This document shows, one piece after another, positions 53,329-62,938 of a DNA stretch of 64,000 bases; position 1 is the stretch's first letter, and each line of letters opens with the position of its first letter. The position numbers and the translations under genes are program-made. The notes beneath the pieces are model-generated. The model saw only the letters and a program-made list of their open reading frames with translations, did not search any database and was not told where the DNA came from. The stretch comes from Pseudoalteromonas xiamenensis (lineage in GTDB: Bacteria > Pseudomonadota > Gammaproteobacteria > Enterobacterales > Alteromonadaceae). The DNA lies in assembly GCF_042431545.1 (NCBI RefSeq), contig NZ_JBHLYX010000009.1. The stretch is one strand, 5' to 3'.

Positions 53329-53374
53329 CCTTTTTGTTCAGCAAGTCCAATAGATCGTACTTTGGAGTTTTACC

Positions 53375-53872
53375 ATGGGCCAAGACAGACTACTTTCAGC
53401 AGATAAAAGTGCGGATAGTAACGACGAAATTTTGCAGTGGGTAACGTACAAGCTTGAAGCAGAAACTTACGGTATTAACGTAATGCAGGTTCAAGAAGTA
53501 CTAAGATACACTGAGATAGCACCTGTACCGGGTGCACCTGATTATGTACTTGGTATTATTAACTTACGTGGTAACGTTGTAACAGTTATTGATACTCGTG
53601 CGCGTTTCGGTTTGCCAAGTGCGGAAGTGACGGACAACTCTAGAATCGTTATCATCGAAGCTGAAAAGCAAGTAATTGGTATTTTGGTTGATAGCGTTGC
53701 TGAGGTCGTTTATTTACGCAGCTCTGAAATTGACAGTGCTCCGAATATTGGAACGGAAGAAAGCGCGAAATTTATTCAGGGTGTTTCAAACCGTGAAGGC
53801 GAGTTGTTAATTCTTGTTGACCTCAATAAGCTATTAACTGATGACGAGTGGGACGAGTTGAGCCACATCTAA
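53375..53872 (+). CDS. cheW: Chemotaxis coupling protein CheW
   Basis: Links receptors to CheA. The fold segments are standard: WVTYKLEAETYGINVMQVQE, then VPGAPDYVLGIINLRGNVV, and the conserved receptor-binding Arg in NLRG. The length of 165 is typical. The ATG has TGGAG nine bases upstream. The following DUF2802 gene begins immediately after its stop. Confidence 0.96.
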   Translation: MGQDRLLSADKSADSNDEILQWVTYKLEAETYGINVMQVQEVLRYTEIAPVPGAPDYVLGIINLRGNVVTVIDTRARFGLPSAEVTDNSRIVIIEAEKQVIGILVDSVAEVVYLRSSEIDSAPNIGTEESAKFIQGVSNREGELLILVDLNKLLTDDEWDELSHI

Positions 53873-53873
53873 C

Positions 53874-54302
53874 GTGTCAGAAGCAGTCCAATTTTATTTA
53901 TTACTCGGTTTAACGATTGTCTCAAGTACGCTAAGTGTAGTGTGCTTGGGGCTTTTTGTTGTTGCGCGAAAAAACAGCGAAACTCAACGAAAACACTTTA
54001 TCGACCACGTTAAACGCACAGAGAGCTTTACTCAACAATTGCAGATCTTACGCAGTGAAATTGCAGAAGTAAGAGCTGGTTTATTGAGTATGAGCAAACG
54101 TATCGTAAATTGTGAGCAGATAAGCCAAGAGTTAGCGCAGTCCGTCTCCGCACAAAAATACGATGATCCAGAAGCGAAAATTTATTCGCGTGCGGTGAAA
54201 ATGATTGAGCTAGGTGCGGATTTAGACGAAGTGATGCGGGAGTGTGAAATCCCTCAAGCAGAAGCCGAGCTGCTTATGACGCTGCACTTTAAACAAAAAT
54301 AG
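53874..54302 (+). CDS. DUF2802 family membrane protein
   Basis: A 142-residue protein with one N-terminal transmembrane helix (about 6-27), a coiled-coil middle with regularly spaced Leu and Glu, and a C-terminal helical motif (KMIELGADLDEVMRECEIPQAEAELL) that looks like a small HTH-type DUF2802 domain. The start is GTG, one base after the cheW stop. It is a regular companion of cheW in Shewanella and its relatives. I know of no assigned function; linkage suggests a role in motility or array placement. Confidence 0.8.
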   Translation: MSEAVQFYLLLGLTIVSSTLSVVCLGLFVVARKNSETQRKHFIDHVKRTESFTQQLQILRSEIAEVRAGLLSMSKRIVNCEQISQELAQSVSAQKYDDPEAKIYSRAVKMIELGADLDEVMRECEIPQAEAELLMTLHFKQK

Positions 54303-54359
54303 CCTTTCACCACTGATTGTCTGCCAAATATTCTGTAGCCCCATTGCGTATTGTCTGCA

Positions 54360-54668
54360 CTAGGCACGAATATCCAGCTTTCCTTTCAGACCTTTCCAGC
54401 CAGGTGGAAACTTGCCCTGAAGGATATATGAAAACGCGATTAACTCAGCAATGACGTAGTAAAGTTCTCTCGGTATTTCATCATGCAAATTCAACTTAGC
54501 GAGAGAGTCAAATAACTGCTCATCCTGATGGACGAGTATGCCTTTTTCTTTTGCCTTCGCGACAATTTCATCCGCTAGGTCTCCAAATCCCTTGCTAACA
54601 ACTTCGGGCGTTTTGCCTGCTTCATATAGTAATCCGATAGCTGATTTTTGTTTAATAGAGTCGCTCAC
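54360..54668 (-). CDS. FlhB-like C-terminal domain protein
   Basis: A 102-residue protein matching only the cytoplasmic domain of FlhB after the cleavage site: AIGLLYEAGKTPEVVSKG corresponds to the strand after NPTH, and ELYYVIAELIAFSYIL to the last helix. It has no membrane segments and no NPTH motif, so it cannot self-cleave. It is ten bases downstream of a FliK-like gene on the same strand. Such a pair may modulate export switching; the function is not established. Confidence 0.85.
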   Translation of the reverse strand: MSDSIKQKSAIGLLYEAGKTPEVVSKGFGDLADEIVAKAKEKGILVHQDEQLFDSLAKLNLHDEIPRELYYVIAELIAFSYILQGKFPPGWKGLKGKLDIRA

Positions 54669-54677
54669 AATGTCTCC

Positions 54678-57104
54678 TTATACTTTCAGGTTGACGATAG
54701 CATGAGAAGTATAGAATTGGTTAACTTGCTCGGGATTTTCGCTGAGTGAAATATCACCAATTTGCAGCCCGTGAGAGGCGAGTTTCTCCCTTAACGCATC
54801 AAGATGAGGAGTAGCTAAAGAGACGACCGCTTTGGTATCTGCCACTAAATCACAATCCAAGGCTTTGTCCATTAACTCCGCTTGCGCTGACAACTTTCCA
54901 TACGGTGTTAAGTCAAAATTTAAGCGTACAAACCAGACAGTCTTTTCAGGTAAGTGTGCTTTGGCTGGTTTTTTATATTTGCCTATTTGTAGTTCCGTTT
55001 GTCTTTGTTCTTCGGTTTGTTTTGTAGGCAAAAATAAATTTATCAACCAATTGTTTTCATTGGATTGCTGCTGGTTAAGTTGCTGAGTACCAACATGATT
55101 AAATTGATTTTGTATTTTGCTTAGGTCACCACTTAACTGCTCGAATTGATTCGTTTGCATGAGCGATTGCACGAGTTGTTGAAGTTGATTTATTTTCTGG
55201 TTGGGAAATAGGGCGGTAACTAAAGCTTCAGTGCGCTCAGCGGGGGAAACGTTCTCTGGGCGGGTTTGAATTGCTTTTGGAACTGCTAGAAAAGTCACCA
55301 GTAATTTGTCTAGTGCCTGTAAAAAGGGGCTTTGCACAGGAAGACTATTTGTCACAGAGGATACATGCTGACTGATTGCTACGGGATGGAGCGAACGCTC
55401 ATCCCACATTCGGTCAAAGGCTTGATTCACTAATCGCTGCAGTTCTGGTGGGAATTGCTTTGCAGACGTTTTAACTTCATCAATGGTTTTAGACAGTTGC
55501 AATCCCGGGTCGCGAGCAAGATTTTCTTGTTTAGCCCACTTGGCGCTTAGTAGGCGCTCTATGGGACCCGATACTTGTGTAGCTTGAGGCATACTTTTAG
55601 TATCGAATTTCAGTGGTGGGTGCCACAATTGAGCACTTGAACGAATTTGCGTTTGCTCCTTGAGCTTAATACTGGAGTCAGCTTCATTAACTTGCTTTCG
55701 TACGTCGCTAATTTTGGTCTCGGTTTTTGCCATTGGGTATTCATGTAACCGCGCTTTGTTGCTGGTCGAAGACTTTTCTTTTTGAGCAGTCTCTGCAAGA
55801 GGTATGTTAATGCTTGCTACCTTCTCACTTGTCGAGATTAGCGATTTTTCCAATTTGACGTTGTTGTTTTCTACAAATGTGTTTATCTGTGTCGGAATAG
55901 CAACATCAGCACGTGAGCCATTGTTGACCGTTAGCGTAGTAACCTGTCGTATTGCATTAAACAAGTCACCAACAGCGGACGCCGAGAACGTAGGGCGATT
56001 GGCAGAAGCCGCCATAACGGGTGTTTGAAGCCATACGCTAGGTTTAGGCGTCGAGGAAGATGTTACTTGATCCGTCGGTGATATCCCTTTCTCTGCATTA
56101 ACTTGTCCGGGTTTCACACTGAACGAATCTTTAAGTTGCATGAAGGGGGTTTTTATCCACTTCTGTATTGCAGTGCCAATCACTGCTTTTAGTTCTTCTT
56201 GAGAAAAGCGTTTAGGGTCACTGAGTGAGAGCAGCGTGGTCTGATTCTGTATTTCTTTTTGTAACGTTTGGTCAAATTGGGGGATTTGTTGTTTTAAAGA
56301 ATGCTTCAGTACAGCATCAAACGATTGTTGGGGACGTATTAAACTAACCGTTTCAGCAAATGGTTTAACAATCGCTTTGCTCCATTTTCCTGTGGGCGCG
56401 AATTGTTCGGGGGTGCTCAACGGAAGTGATAATACTTTTCCTCCTGGTAAAGGCGTTGCTTTAACGTCGAGGGAAGTGCGAGCAGCCTGTACATAAAGCT
56501 CAGGAAATTTGTCAGGAATTTGTCGAGCCAGATGTTTAAGTGACATACTAAGATGCATGAGTGGATCGGAGTAGCCGTTAACGATTTTAAAGGATAATTC
56601 TGCTTTTGATTGTTCAACGACAGCATACAATTTCGGTTCTGTACGCAATAATGCCATCGTCTGTTTATCAACATTGAATTCCAATCCGAGCTTCGGGAAG
56701 CTAATACTCGTGTTGGTTAAATTGACAGTCGTTTGTTTTGGCAGTATTTCACTGTCAGTAAATAGTATGTTGTACAGACGGATAAGCGCTTTTGGGTCAT
56801 TTATTATGTGCGTTTGAGGCGTTGTGGTGATCGTCAGTGTCTTACCATCAGGCGCAACTTGTACTGTACCTTGCGCTAACTGAAACGGTTTAGGTTTTGG
56901 GTCATCCAGCGTAAGTCTTAGTGTTTGCCAGCGTCCTTCCATCAATACTTCCATTTGCAATGACGAATCATTGACGGCGATATGTCGAGCTTGGAATTGG
57001 CTATCAAGCTCCGCGATTTGCTGCGTGTTTTTTGGTAAATTCGAAAGCGTGCCAACATCGAGAGTTTGGACAGTAGGCTGCGAAGAAATTGGCACTTTAT
57101 TCAT
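54678..57104 (-). CDS. FliK-like hook-length control domain protein
   Basis: An 808-residue protein, mostly low-complexity and rich in Gln, Thr, Ser and Lys. The C-terminal 110 residues (VWFVRLNFDLTPYGKLSAQAEL, then LDALREKLASHGLQIGDI) resemble the FliK C-terminal fold, although the canonical LxPxxLG box is not obvious. Paired with the short FlhB-like gene downstream, it mirrors the FliK-FlhB partnership. It could act in export control or hook length. Transcribed away from ccmA, with 103 bases between the divergent starts. Confidence 0.7.
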   Translation of the reverse strand: MNKVPISSQPTVQTLDVGTLSNLPKNTQQIAELDSQFQARHIAVNDSSLQMEVLMEGRWQTLRLTLDDPKPKPFQLAQGTVQVAPDGKTLTITTTPQTHIINDPKALIRLYNILFTDSEILPKQTTVNLTNTSISFPKLGLEFNVDKQTMALLRTEPKLYAVVEQSKAELSFKIVNGYSDPLMHLSMSLKHLARQIPDKFPELYVQAARTSLDVKATPLPGGKVLSLPLSTPEQFAPTGKWSKAIVKPFAETVSLIRPQQSFDAVLKHSLKQQIPQFDQTLQKEIQNQTTLLSLSDPKRFSQEELKAVIGTAIQKWIKTPFMQLKDSFSVKPGQVNAEKGISPTDQVTSSSTPKPSVWLQTPVMAASANRPTFSASAVGDLFNAIRQVTTLTVNNGSRADVAIPTQINTFVENNNVKLEKSLISTSEKVASINIPLAETAQKEKSSTSNKARLHEYPMAKTETKISDVRKQVNEADSSIKLKEQTQIRSSAQLWHPPLKFDTKSMPQATQVSGPIERLLSAKWAKQENLARDPGLQLSKTIDEVKTSAKQFPPELQRLVNQAFDRMWDERSLHPVAISQHVSSVTNSLPVQSPFLQALDKLLVTFLAVPKAIQTRPENVSPAERTEALVTALFPNQKINQLQQLVQSLMQTNQFEQLSGDLSKIQNQFNHVGTQQLNQQQSNENNWLINLFLPTKQTEEQRQTELQIGKYKKPAKAHLPEKTVWFVRLNFDLTPYGKLSAQAELMDKALDCDLVADTKAVVSLATPHLDALREKLASHGLQIGDISLSENPEQVNQFYTSHAIVNLKV

Positions 57105-57207
57105 TATTTTAAATCAAATTTTCGTTAAACGTCTGCGGTACGATATTCGTATTACCATACCATTATGTTAGACTAACGCCCAATTTTGGGTAAAGAGAAT
57201 CGTTAAT

Positions 57208-57828
57208 TTGCTTGAGATAAAAGCAGTCACCTGCATTAAACAAGATAGATGTTTATTTGAGTCGTTGAGTTTTTCACTTCAAGCGGGTGAAATTATGCAA
57301 GTTGAAGGCCCAAATGGCGCGGGAAAGACGAGTTTATTGCGTATTATAGCGGGTTTCGCTCGAGCAGAAGAAGGCGAAATTTGCTTTGATGAGCAAAACA
57401 TTCAAGAAAACTACGATGAATTTGCAGCGCATTTATTATTTATCGGTCATAAGACGGGCGTTAATGGTCAGCTGACCGCGGTTGAAAATGTACTACATTG
57501 GCAGGCTGTGCACGGTGTCTCTGATGATGGCCAAACGATGGCTAGACTGGCAAAGCTAGGGCTAATTGGTCTGGAAGACGTCCCTGTGAGAACATTGTCT
57601 GCAGGCCAGCAACGGCGCGTTGCACTGCTGAGAATGTGGATGAACAACGCAAAGTTATGGATCCTCGACGAACCCTTTACCGCATTAGATAAAAAAGGGG
57701 TTGCGATGTTGCAAGCTCGCTTTCAAGAACATTTACATGCAGGTGGCGCTATTTTGTTGACAACACACCAAGATTTGACGGACCACTTTGGACAACTTAA
57801 AACGCTAGTGTTGGAGTATCGACTGTAA
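57208..57828 (+). CDS. ccmA: Haem exporter ATP-binding protein CcmA
   Basis: ABC ATPase of the CcmABCD complex, which releases holo-CcmE for cytochrome c maturation. Walker A is GPNGAGKTSLL, the signature LSAGQQRRVALLRM and Walker B LWILDEPFTALD. The length of 206 is normal. The start is TTG (LEIKAVTC follows), with AAGAGAA upstream. It is first of the ccm operon, and its stop overlaps the ccmB start (TAATG). Confidence 0.95.
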   Translation: MLEIKAVTCIKQDRCLFESLSFSLQAGEIMQVEGPNGAGKTSLLRIIAGFARAEEGEICFDEQNIQENYDEFAAHLLFIGHKTGVNGQLTAVENVLHWQAVHGVSDDGQTMARLAKLGLIGLEDVPVRTLSAGQQRRVALLRMWMNNAKLWILDEPFTALDKKGVAMLQARFQEHLHAGGAILLTTHQDLTDHFGQLKTLVLEYRL

Positions 57829-58514
57829 TGCCTGTTCAACACTCCTATTGGCAGCTGTTTAAGTCTGTTTACTGCAAAGATGTGACCTTGGCGTTTCGTC
57901 AACGCGCTGAAATTTTTAATCCTCTCCTTTTCTTTGTGATCGTCATAACCCTTTTCCCATTAGCAATCGGTCCAGAGCCTGCGCTACTAGCCAGAATGGC
58001 CGCCGGAATTATTTGGGTAGCTGCGTTATTGTCCACGATGCTGGGTTTAGATAAATTGTTTCGTGATGATTATAATGATGGTTCTTTGGAACAATTGCTT
58101 GCCTCACCCTATCCAATGTCTTTAACGGTGATTGCTAAGGTGTGTGCTCACTGGACGACGTCAGGCTTGCCAATGGTGGTGTTGTCGCCATTGTTTGCAT
58201 TACTAATGAATTTAGAACAGCAAGCATTAGGCGCGACCGTGCTAACGTTATTAGTTGGTACACCATTATTGAGCTTAATCGGTGCAATTGGGGCCGGCTT
58301 GACTGTTGGACTGCAAAAAGGCGGTCTATTGCTCAGTTTACTAGTTTTACCGCTTTATATCCCAGTGCTTATTTTTGCGACGTCTGCCATCGATACGAGT
58401 ATGATGACATTACCTTATGGTGGACAACTCGCGATCCTTGGTGCGATGTTAGCCGTCGGCATTATTACCGCGCCATTTGCGATATCTTCAGCTTTAAGAG
58501 TGAGTGTAAGTTAA
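57828..58514 (+). CDS. ccmB: Haem exporter permease CcmB
   Basis: Membrane partner of CcmA with six predicted helices in 228 residues. Family segments are FRQRAEIFNPLLFFVIVI at the N-terminus, GLDKLFRDDYNDGSLEQLL, and LPLYIPVLIFATSA. The gene is translationally coupled to ccmA, and ccmC begins one base after its stop. Function is the CcmABCD release step at the inner membrane. Confidence 0.95.
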   Translation: MPVQHSYWQLFKSVYCKDVTLAFRQRAEIFNPLLFFVIVITLFPLAIGPEPALLARMAAGIIWVAALLSTMLGLDKLFRDDYNDGSLEQLLASPYPMSLTVIAKVCAHWTTSGLPMVVLSPLFALLMNLEQQALGATVLTLLVGTPLLSLIGAIGAGLTVGLQKGGLLLSLLVLPLYIPVLIFATSAIDTSMMTLPYGGQLAILGAMLAVGIITAPFAISSALRVSVS

Positions 58515-58515
58515 A

Positions 58516-59253
58516 ATGTGGAAATGGTTACATCCTTATGCCAAAGCCGAGCGAGCGTATCAGCTATGCAATACGCTAATGCCTTACTTTGCCGTAGTTG
58601 CAGTCGTGTGTATCGTCATTGGTTGGGTTTGGGGGTTAGCCTATGCGCCCGCCGATTACCAACAAAAAGACAGTTATCGAATTATCTTCATTCACGTCCC
58701 GTCAGCGATTTTGTCGATGGGGGCGTATTCTTCAATGGCCATTGCCGCCATCATCGCACTCGTTTGGCAAATCCGTAACGCAGAGCTTGCCGTTATTTCA
58801 CTGGCCCCGGTTGGCGCGGCGATGACCGCAATTGCCTTGATAACGGGGGCGGCATGGGGTAAACCCATGTGGGGTGCTTGGTGGGTGTGGGATGCTCGCC
58901 TGACATCTGAATTAATTCTATTGTTTTTATATTTTGGTGTGATCTCGTTGTATCACGCTTTTGAAGATAAGAAAGTGGCAGGACGTGCTGCAAGTATCCT
59001 TGCGATTGTTGGCGTAATTAACTTACCTATCATCCATTTTTCAGTGGAGTGGTGGAATACGTTACATCAAGGTTCAACAATTACGAAATTCGATACCTCT
59101 GCGATAGACCCTTCAATGCTCTGGCCTTTGCTAATCAACATTGTTGGTTTTGGAGGCTTTGTTGGGGTGGTGACGTTGATGCGACTCAAAAATGAAATTT
59201 TACGATGTGAACAGCATCGTCCATGGGTACGCGATTTAGTTAGTCGAGGTTAA
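58516..59253 (+). CDS. ccmC: Haem lyase accessory protein CcmC
   Basis: Membrane protein of the haem-handling family, with six helices and the tryptophan-rich WWD motif (WGAWWVWDARLTSEL) that holds haem for transfer to CcmE. Flanking histidines lie in IIFIHVPSA and VEWWNTLHQGS. The length is 245. It is in operon order, with ccmD two bases downstream. Confidence 0.95.
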   Translation: MWKWLHPYAKAERAYQLCNTLMPYFAVVAVVCIVIGWVWGLAYAPADYQQKDSYRIIFIHVPSAILSMGAYSSMAIAAIIALVWQIRNAELAVISLAPVGAAMTAIALITGAAWGKPMWGAWWVWDARLTSELILLFLYFGVISLYHAFEDKKVAGRAASILAIVGVINLPIIHFSVEWWNTLHQGSTITKFDTSAIDPSMLWPLLINIVGFGGFVGVVTLMRLKNEILRCEQHRPWVRDLVSRG

Positions 59254-59255
59254 TT

Positions 59256-59459
59256 ATGCAATTTGCATCATTCAGTGATTTTTTAGCCATGGGCGGCTAC
59301 GGCTTTTATGTTTGGTTATCATTCGGTACATGCGCACTTATCCTTCTTGGCATTCTGATGAGTTCATGGTTTGAGGCGAACTCGCTTAAACAGTCAATTC
59401 GTACGCAAATGGTACGTGAAGCAAGAATTAAGCAAGCGAGAGAGGAACAAGTTCAATGA
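59256..59459 (+). CDS. ccmD: Haem exporter subunit CcmD
   Basis: A 67-residue protein with one transmembrane helix (YGFYVWLSFGTCALILLGIL) and a basic cytoplasmic tail, the expected CcmD layout. It stabilises the CcmABC-CcmE complex. Its end overlaps the ccmE start by four bases. Confidence 0.92.
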   Translation: MQFASFSDFLAMGGYGFYVWLSFGTCALILLGILMSSWFEANSLKQSIRTQMVREARIKQAREEQVQ

Positions 59460-59944
59460 ATCCGAGACGTAAAAAACGCTTGTTCACCGTAGCAGGGATT
59501 ATTTTAGGTATTGGTTCTGCGGTGGGTTTAACACTCTATGCGCTGCAGGAAAACATTAATTTATTTTACACCCCTAGTGAATTGGTAAATGGCAAAGGTG
59601 AAAGTCACGATATGCCCTTTATTGGTCAAAAGCTTCGTATCGGTGGAATGGTGGTGCCAGGCTCAGTAAAACGAGATGATACAACGCTAAATGTCGAGTT
59701 CCAGCTTATTGATACGGGTCCGCTCGTGACGGTGCGCTACCACGGTATTTTGCCAGATTTGTTCCGTGAAGGTCAGGGTATTGTGGCGCAAGGTACATTG
59801 GTTGAGCCGACGGTTGTTGAAGCGTTCGAAGTGTTAGCCAAGCACGATGAAGAGTACATGCCAGCTGAAGTCGCGGAAGCGGTGAAAGGTATCAAGCATG
59901 AGAAACCTGGCTATAAATTAAATTACTCGAAAGGCGAAAACTAG
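59456..59944 (+). CDS. ccmE: Haem chaperone CcmE
   Basis: Periplasm-facing, membrane-anchored haem carrier. A basic start (NPRRKKR) precedes one helix, followed by an OB-fold domain (RIGGMVVPGSVKR, ILPDLFREGQGIVAQG). The covalent haem-binding histidine is H130 in VLAKHDEEYMP, the same position as in E. coli. The length is 162. Confidence 0.96.
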   Translation: MNPRRKKRLFTVAGIILGIGSAVGLTLYALQENINLFYTPSELVNGKGESHDMPFIGQKLRIGGMVVPGSVKRDDTTLNVEFQLIDTGPLVTVRYHGILPDLFREGQGIVAQGTLVEPTVVEAFEVLAKHDEEYMPAEVAEAVKGIKHEKPGYKLNYSKGEN

Positions 59945-59946
59945 GC

Positions 59947-61908
59947 ATGATCCCAGAAATAGGTTACTTCGCTTTAGTGCTCGCAATGGCGTTATCGCTA
60001 TTGCTCTGCATTTTTCCTCTATGGGGCGCCTACAGCGGTAATTTGCGTTTAATGCGCGCCGCTCCGTCTCTCGCTCTAGGCCAATGCCTGTTCGTTATTT
60101 TCTCTTTCTGTATTCTTATCTATATCACCCTTACTGACGATTTTACCGTAAGTTACGTTGCACAAAATTCGAGTAGCACACTGCCTTGGTACTATAAAGT
60201 AACGTCAACTTGGGGTGGGCATGAAGGTGCTATTTTGCTTTGGTTGGTAATGCAATCAACATGGACTGCGCTGGTTGCAATGATGTCTAAGTCATTACCT
60301 TGGGTATTGAGAGCTCGAGTACTCGGCGTGCTTGGTTTTCTTGGTGTTGGATTTATGCTCTATACGCTTTGGATGTCGAGTCCATTTGAGCGGTTGTTGC
60401 CATATTACCCAGTAGAAGGTCGTGATCTCAATCCGTTGTTGCAAGACCCTGGCATGATTATACATCCACCGCTTTTGTATATGGGGTACGTCGGTTTATC
60501 GGTCTCGTTCGCATTTGCTATTGCAGCATTGATGACGGGTAAATTAGATAATACGTGGGCTAAGTGGTCGCGTCCTTGGACTATGGCTGCTTGGGCATTT
60601 TTATCTTTAGGTATCACCATTGGTAGTTGGTGGGCGTACTCCGAACTTGGTTGGGGTGGCTGGTGGTTTTGGGATCCTGTTGAGAATGCTTCCCTTATGC
60701 CGTGGTTAGTCGCAACCGCATTGCTGCATTCCCTGTCAGTGACTGAGAAACGCGGTGTGTTCAAATCGTGGACCGTTTTATTGGCCATTACGGCTTTTTC
60801 ATTGTGTTTGTTAGGTACATTTATTGTTCGTTCGGGCATTATTGTGTCTGTTCATGCCTTTGCCACAGATCCGGATAGAGGACTTTATATCCTTGCTTTT
60901 CTCGCACTTGTTGTTGGTGGCAGCCTGACACTATACGCTTTGCGCGTGTCAGAAGTGAAAAGTGAAGGGCGCTATCAATTTGCTTCTCGTGAAGTCAGCT
61001 TGTGGTTAAACAATATCTTCCTTGTAGTCGCGATGCTCATCGTATTGCTTGGTACTTTGTTGCCCATGATCCACAAAGAGCTTGGTCTAGGCGCTATTTC
61101 GATTGGTGTGCCGTTTTTCAACAAAATGTTCTCCATCTTAATTGTGCCGTTTGCCTTACTTTTGGGTATTGGTCCAATGCTGCGCTGGAAACAAAATAAG
61201 CTCAATACGTTGTTCCCGAAATGGACTATCAATGTTGTACTTGCGATCATTATCACGGCGGCGTGGCTGTTTGGTGGATATGATCATGTTGCTCCACTCA
61301 CTTTCATGGGGACGGCATTGGCTGTTTGGATTTTCCTTGCAACAGCAACGGATTTACTTCAAAAAGTAGCATCGCAAGCAACCATCCCCGAAGGGATTAA
61401 ACGCTTAGGGTTAAGTTACTGGGCTATGGTGCTTGGTCATATTGGCCTCGGCTTTGTCATTGCAGGGGTTACACTGACTTCAGCATATTCAGTTGAACGT
61501 TCTGTTAGCATGAAACCCGGTGAGATCGCGACATTAAACGAATATGAATATCGATTTGAAGGCGTTAACGTGATTTCCGGTCCTAATTACTCCGGTCATG
61601 CAGGTGAAGTGACCGTGCTAAAAGAGGGCAAAAAAGTCGTCTTACTGCATGCCGAGAAACGTCGCTATAACGTTGGTATGCAATTTATGACAGAAGCTGC
61701 TATCGACGATGGCTTTTTCCGTGACCTTTATTTAGCGTTAGGTGAAGAGTTAAATAACGGAGCATGGGCGCTTCGTATCTATCATAAACCTTATGTCCGT
61801 TGGATGTGGTTAGGTGGTTTGTTGATCTCGTTTGCTGGTTTTATCGTTCTTGCAGATAAGCGTTACCGTCGTAGCAGCCGTACTCGTTCATCGGAGGCAG
61901 TAGCATGA
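59947..61908 (+). CDS. ccmF: Cytochrome c haem lyase subunit CcmF
   Basis: Large membrane protein that attaches haem to apocytochrome c. The WWD motif is in WGGWWFWDPVENASLMPWL (about 236-254). Conserved histidine regions include WGGHEGAILLW and DPGMIIHPPLLYMGY. There are about fifteen helices in 653 residues, a normal length. It overlaps ccmG by four bases. Confidence 0.97.
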   Translation: MIPEIGYFALVLAMALSLLLCIFPLWGAYSGNLRLMRAAPSLALGQCLFVIFSFCILIYITLTDDFTVSYVAQNSSSTLPWYYKVTSTWGGHEGAILLWLVMQSTWTALVAMMSKSLPWVLRARVLGVLGFLGVGFMLYTLWMSSPFERLLPYYPVEGRDLNPLLQDPGMIIHPPLLYMGYVGLSVSFAFAIAALMTGKLDNTWAKWSRPWTMAAWAFLSLGITIGSWWAYSELGWGGWWFWDPVENASLMPWLVATALLHSLSVTEKRGVFKSWTVLLAITAFSLCLLGTFIVRSGIIVSVHAFATDPDRGLYILAFLALVVGGSLTLYALRVSEVKSEGRYQFASREVSLWLNNIFLVVAMLIVLLGTLLPMIHKELGLGAISIGVPFFNKMFSILIVPFALLLGIGPMLRWKQNKLNTLFPKWTINVVLAIIITAAWLFGGYDHVAPLTFMGTALAVWIFLATATDLLQKVASQATIPEGIKRLGLSYWAMVLGHIGLGFVIAGVTLTSAYSVERSVSMKPGEIATLNEYEYRFEGVNVISGPNYSGHAGEVTVLKEGKKVVLLHAEKRRYNVGMQFMTEAAIDDGFFRDLYLALGEELNNGAWALRIYHKPYVRWMWLGGLLISFAGFIVLADKRYRRSSRTRSSEAVA

Positions 61909-62477
61909 ATAAGAAAGTATTAGGACTTGTGCCATTAGCAATTTTCATCTTGCTCAGTGTCTTTCTGTATCAAGGGCTATTTGGAAATCCTCGCGAGATC
62001 CAGACGGGTCGTTTAGGCCATAATATGCCTTCGTTTTCTTTACCTGACCTTATGGACGAGAAGAAAACATGGACAGACAAAGAACTTCAAGGCGAAGTGT
62101 ACTTGCTTAATGTGTGGGGTACTTGGTGTCCGACATGTTTGGCTGAACTTGGCTATTTAACCGAGCTAAAAGATAAAGGTGTTAAGATTGTTGGTTTGTA
62201 TTATGACCAAGCTTATGATCCTGATTTCGGTGATAAATTCGATGTCGTTGCACTACGTGAAGAAGTGAATAACATGCTAAGTCGAGCAGGCAATCCGTAC
62301 GCATTTAACATTCTAGACTTAAACCGAAGCTTGGCGCTTGATTTGGGGGTGTCAGGTGCACCGGAAACCTTTCTAGTTAATAAAGAAGGCAAGATTTTGG
62401 TGCATCATACCGGTGATATGAATACGCGCGTCTGGCGAGCGAAGTTTGCGCCAGCAATTCAGGAGTTAACCCCATGA
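61905..62477 (+). CDS. ccmG: Thiol:disulfide interchange protein CcmG (DsbE)
   Basis: Membrane-anchored periplasmic thioredoxin-like protein that keeps apocytochrome thiols reduced. An N-terminal helix (LVPLAIFILLSVFLYQGLF) is followed by the active site WCPTC in VWGTWCPTCLAEL, and the cis-proline region is GVSGAPETF. The length is 190. It is coupled to ccmF and ccmH by four-base overlaps. Confidence 0.96.
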   Translation: MNKKVLGLVPLAIFILLSVFLYQGLFGNPREIQTGRLGHNMPSFSLPDLMDEKKTWTDKELQGEVYLLNVWGTWCPTCLAELGYLTELKDKGVKIVGLYYDQAYDPDFGDKFDVVALREEVNNMLSRAGNPYAFNILDLNRSLALDLGVSGAPETFLVNKEGKILVHHTGDMNTRVWRAKFAPAIQELTP

Positions 62478-62938
62478 AAAAGTTAATCTTCTGTCTTGGA
62501 TTATTCGTTTCAGCCGCGAACACCTACGCGATAGAGGACAAATATCATTTTGACTCAGCTGAACGAGAGCAAACGTTTAAAGAACTTACGCATGAACTAC
62601 GTTGTCCTAAATGCCAAAACCAAAATATTGCGGACTCTGATGCGGTAGTCGCGAAAGATTTGCGTGATAAAGTACTTACTCTTGTCCATGAAGGTAAATC
62701 GAAAGACGAAGTTATCGATTATATGATCGATCGCTATGGCTATTTCGTTCATTATCAACCGCCCGTTACGCCTCTGACTATATTACTTTGGGTATTGCCA
62801 GGGCTAATTGTTGCATTGGGCTTTGGCTTTATTGTGGTGCGTCAGCGTAAATCAGCTCAGGTACAACCATGGACTGATGCCGACGAGTCAAAGTTAGCGG
62901 AGTTAATTGCCAAATACGAACAAAGGGAGCAGCAATAA
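62474..62938 (+). CDS. ccmH: Cytochrome c maturation protein CcmH
   Basis: Holdase/reductase for apocytochrome c. A signal peptide (LIFCLGLFVSAANTYA) is followed by the CxxC active site in LRCPKCQNQNIADSDA, and a C-terminal membrane helix lies near residues 100-120. The 154-residue form corresponds to the N-terminal part of the E. coli fused CcmH, and ccmI supplies the TPR part. Its stop overlaps the ccmI start (TAATG). Confidence 0.96.
   Translation: MKKLIFCLGLFVSAANTYAIEDKYHFDSAEREQTFKELTHELRCPKCQNQNIADSDAVVAKDLRDKVLTLVHEGKSKDEVIDYMIDRYGYFVHYQPPVTPLTILLWVLPGLIVALGFGFIVVRQRKSAQVQPWTDADESKLAELIAKYEQREQQ

Noticed and set aside
54316..54358. Direct repeat ATTGTCTGC, two copies 34 bases apart in the convergent gap after the DUF2802 gene
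   Set aside because: Only nine bases and two copies, with no hairpin or known site; chance is a sufficient explanation.
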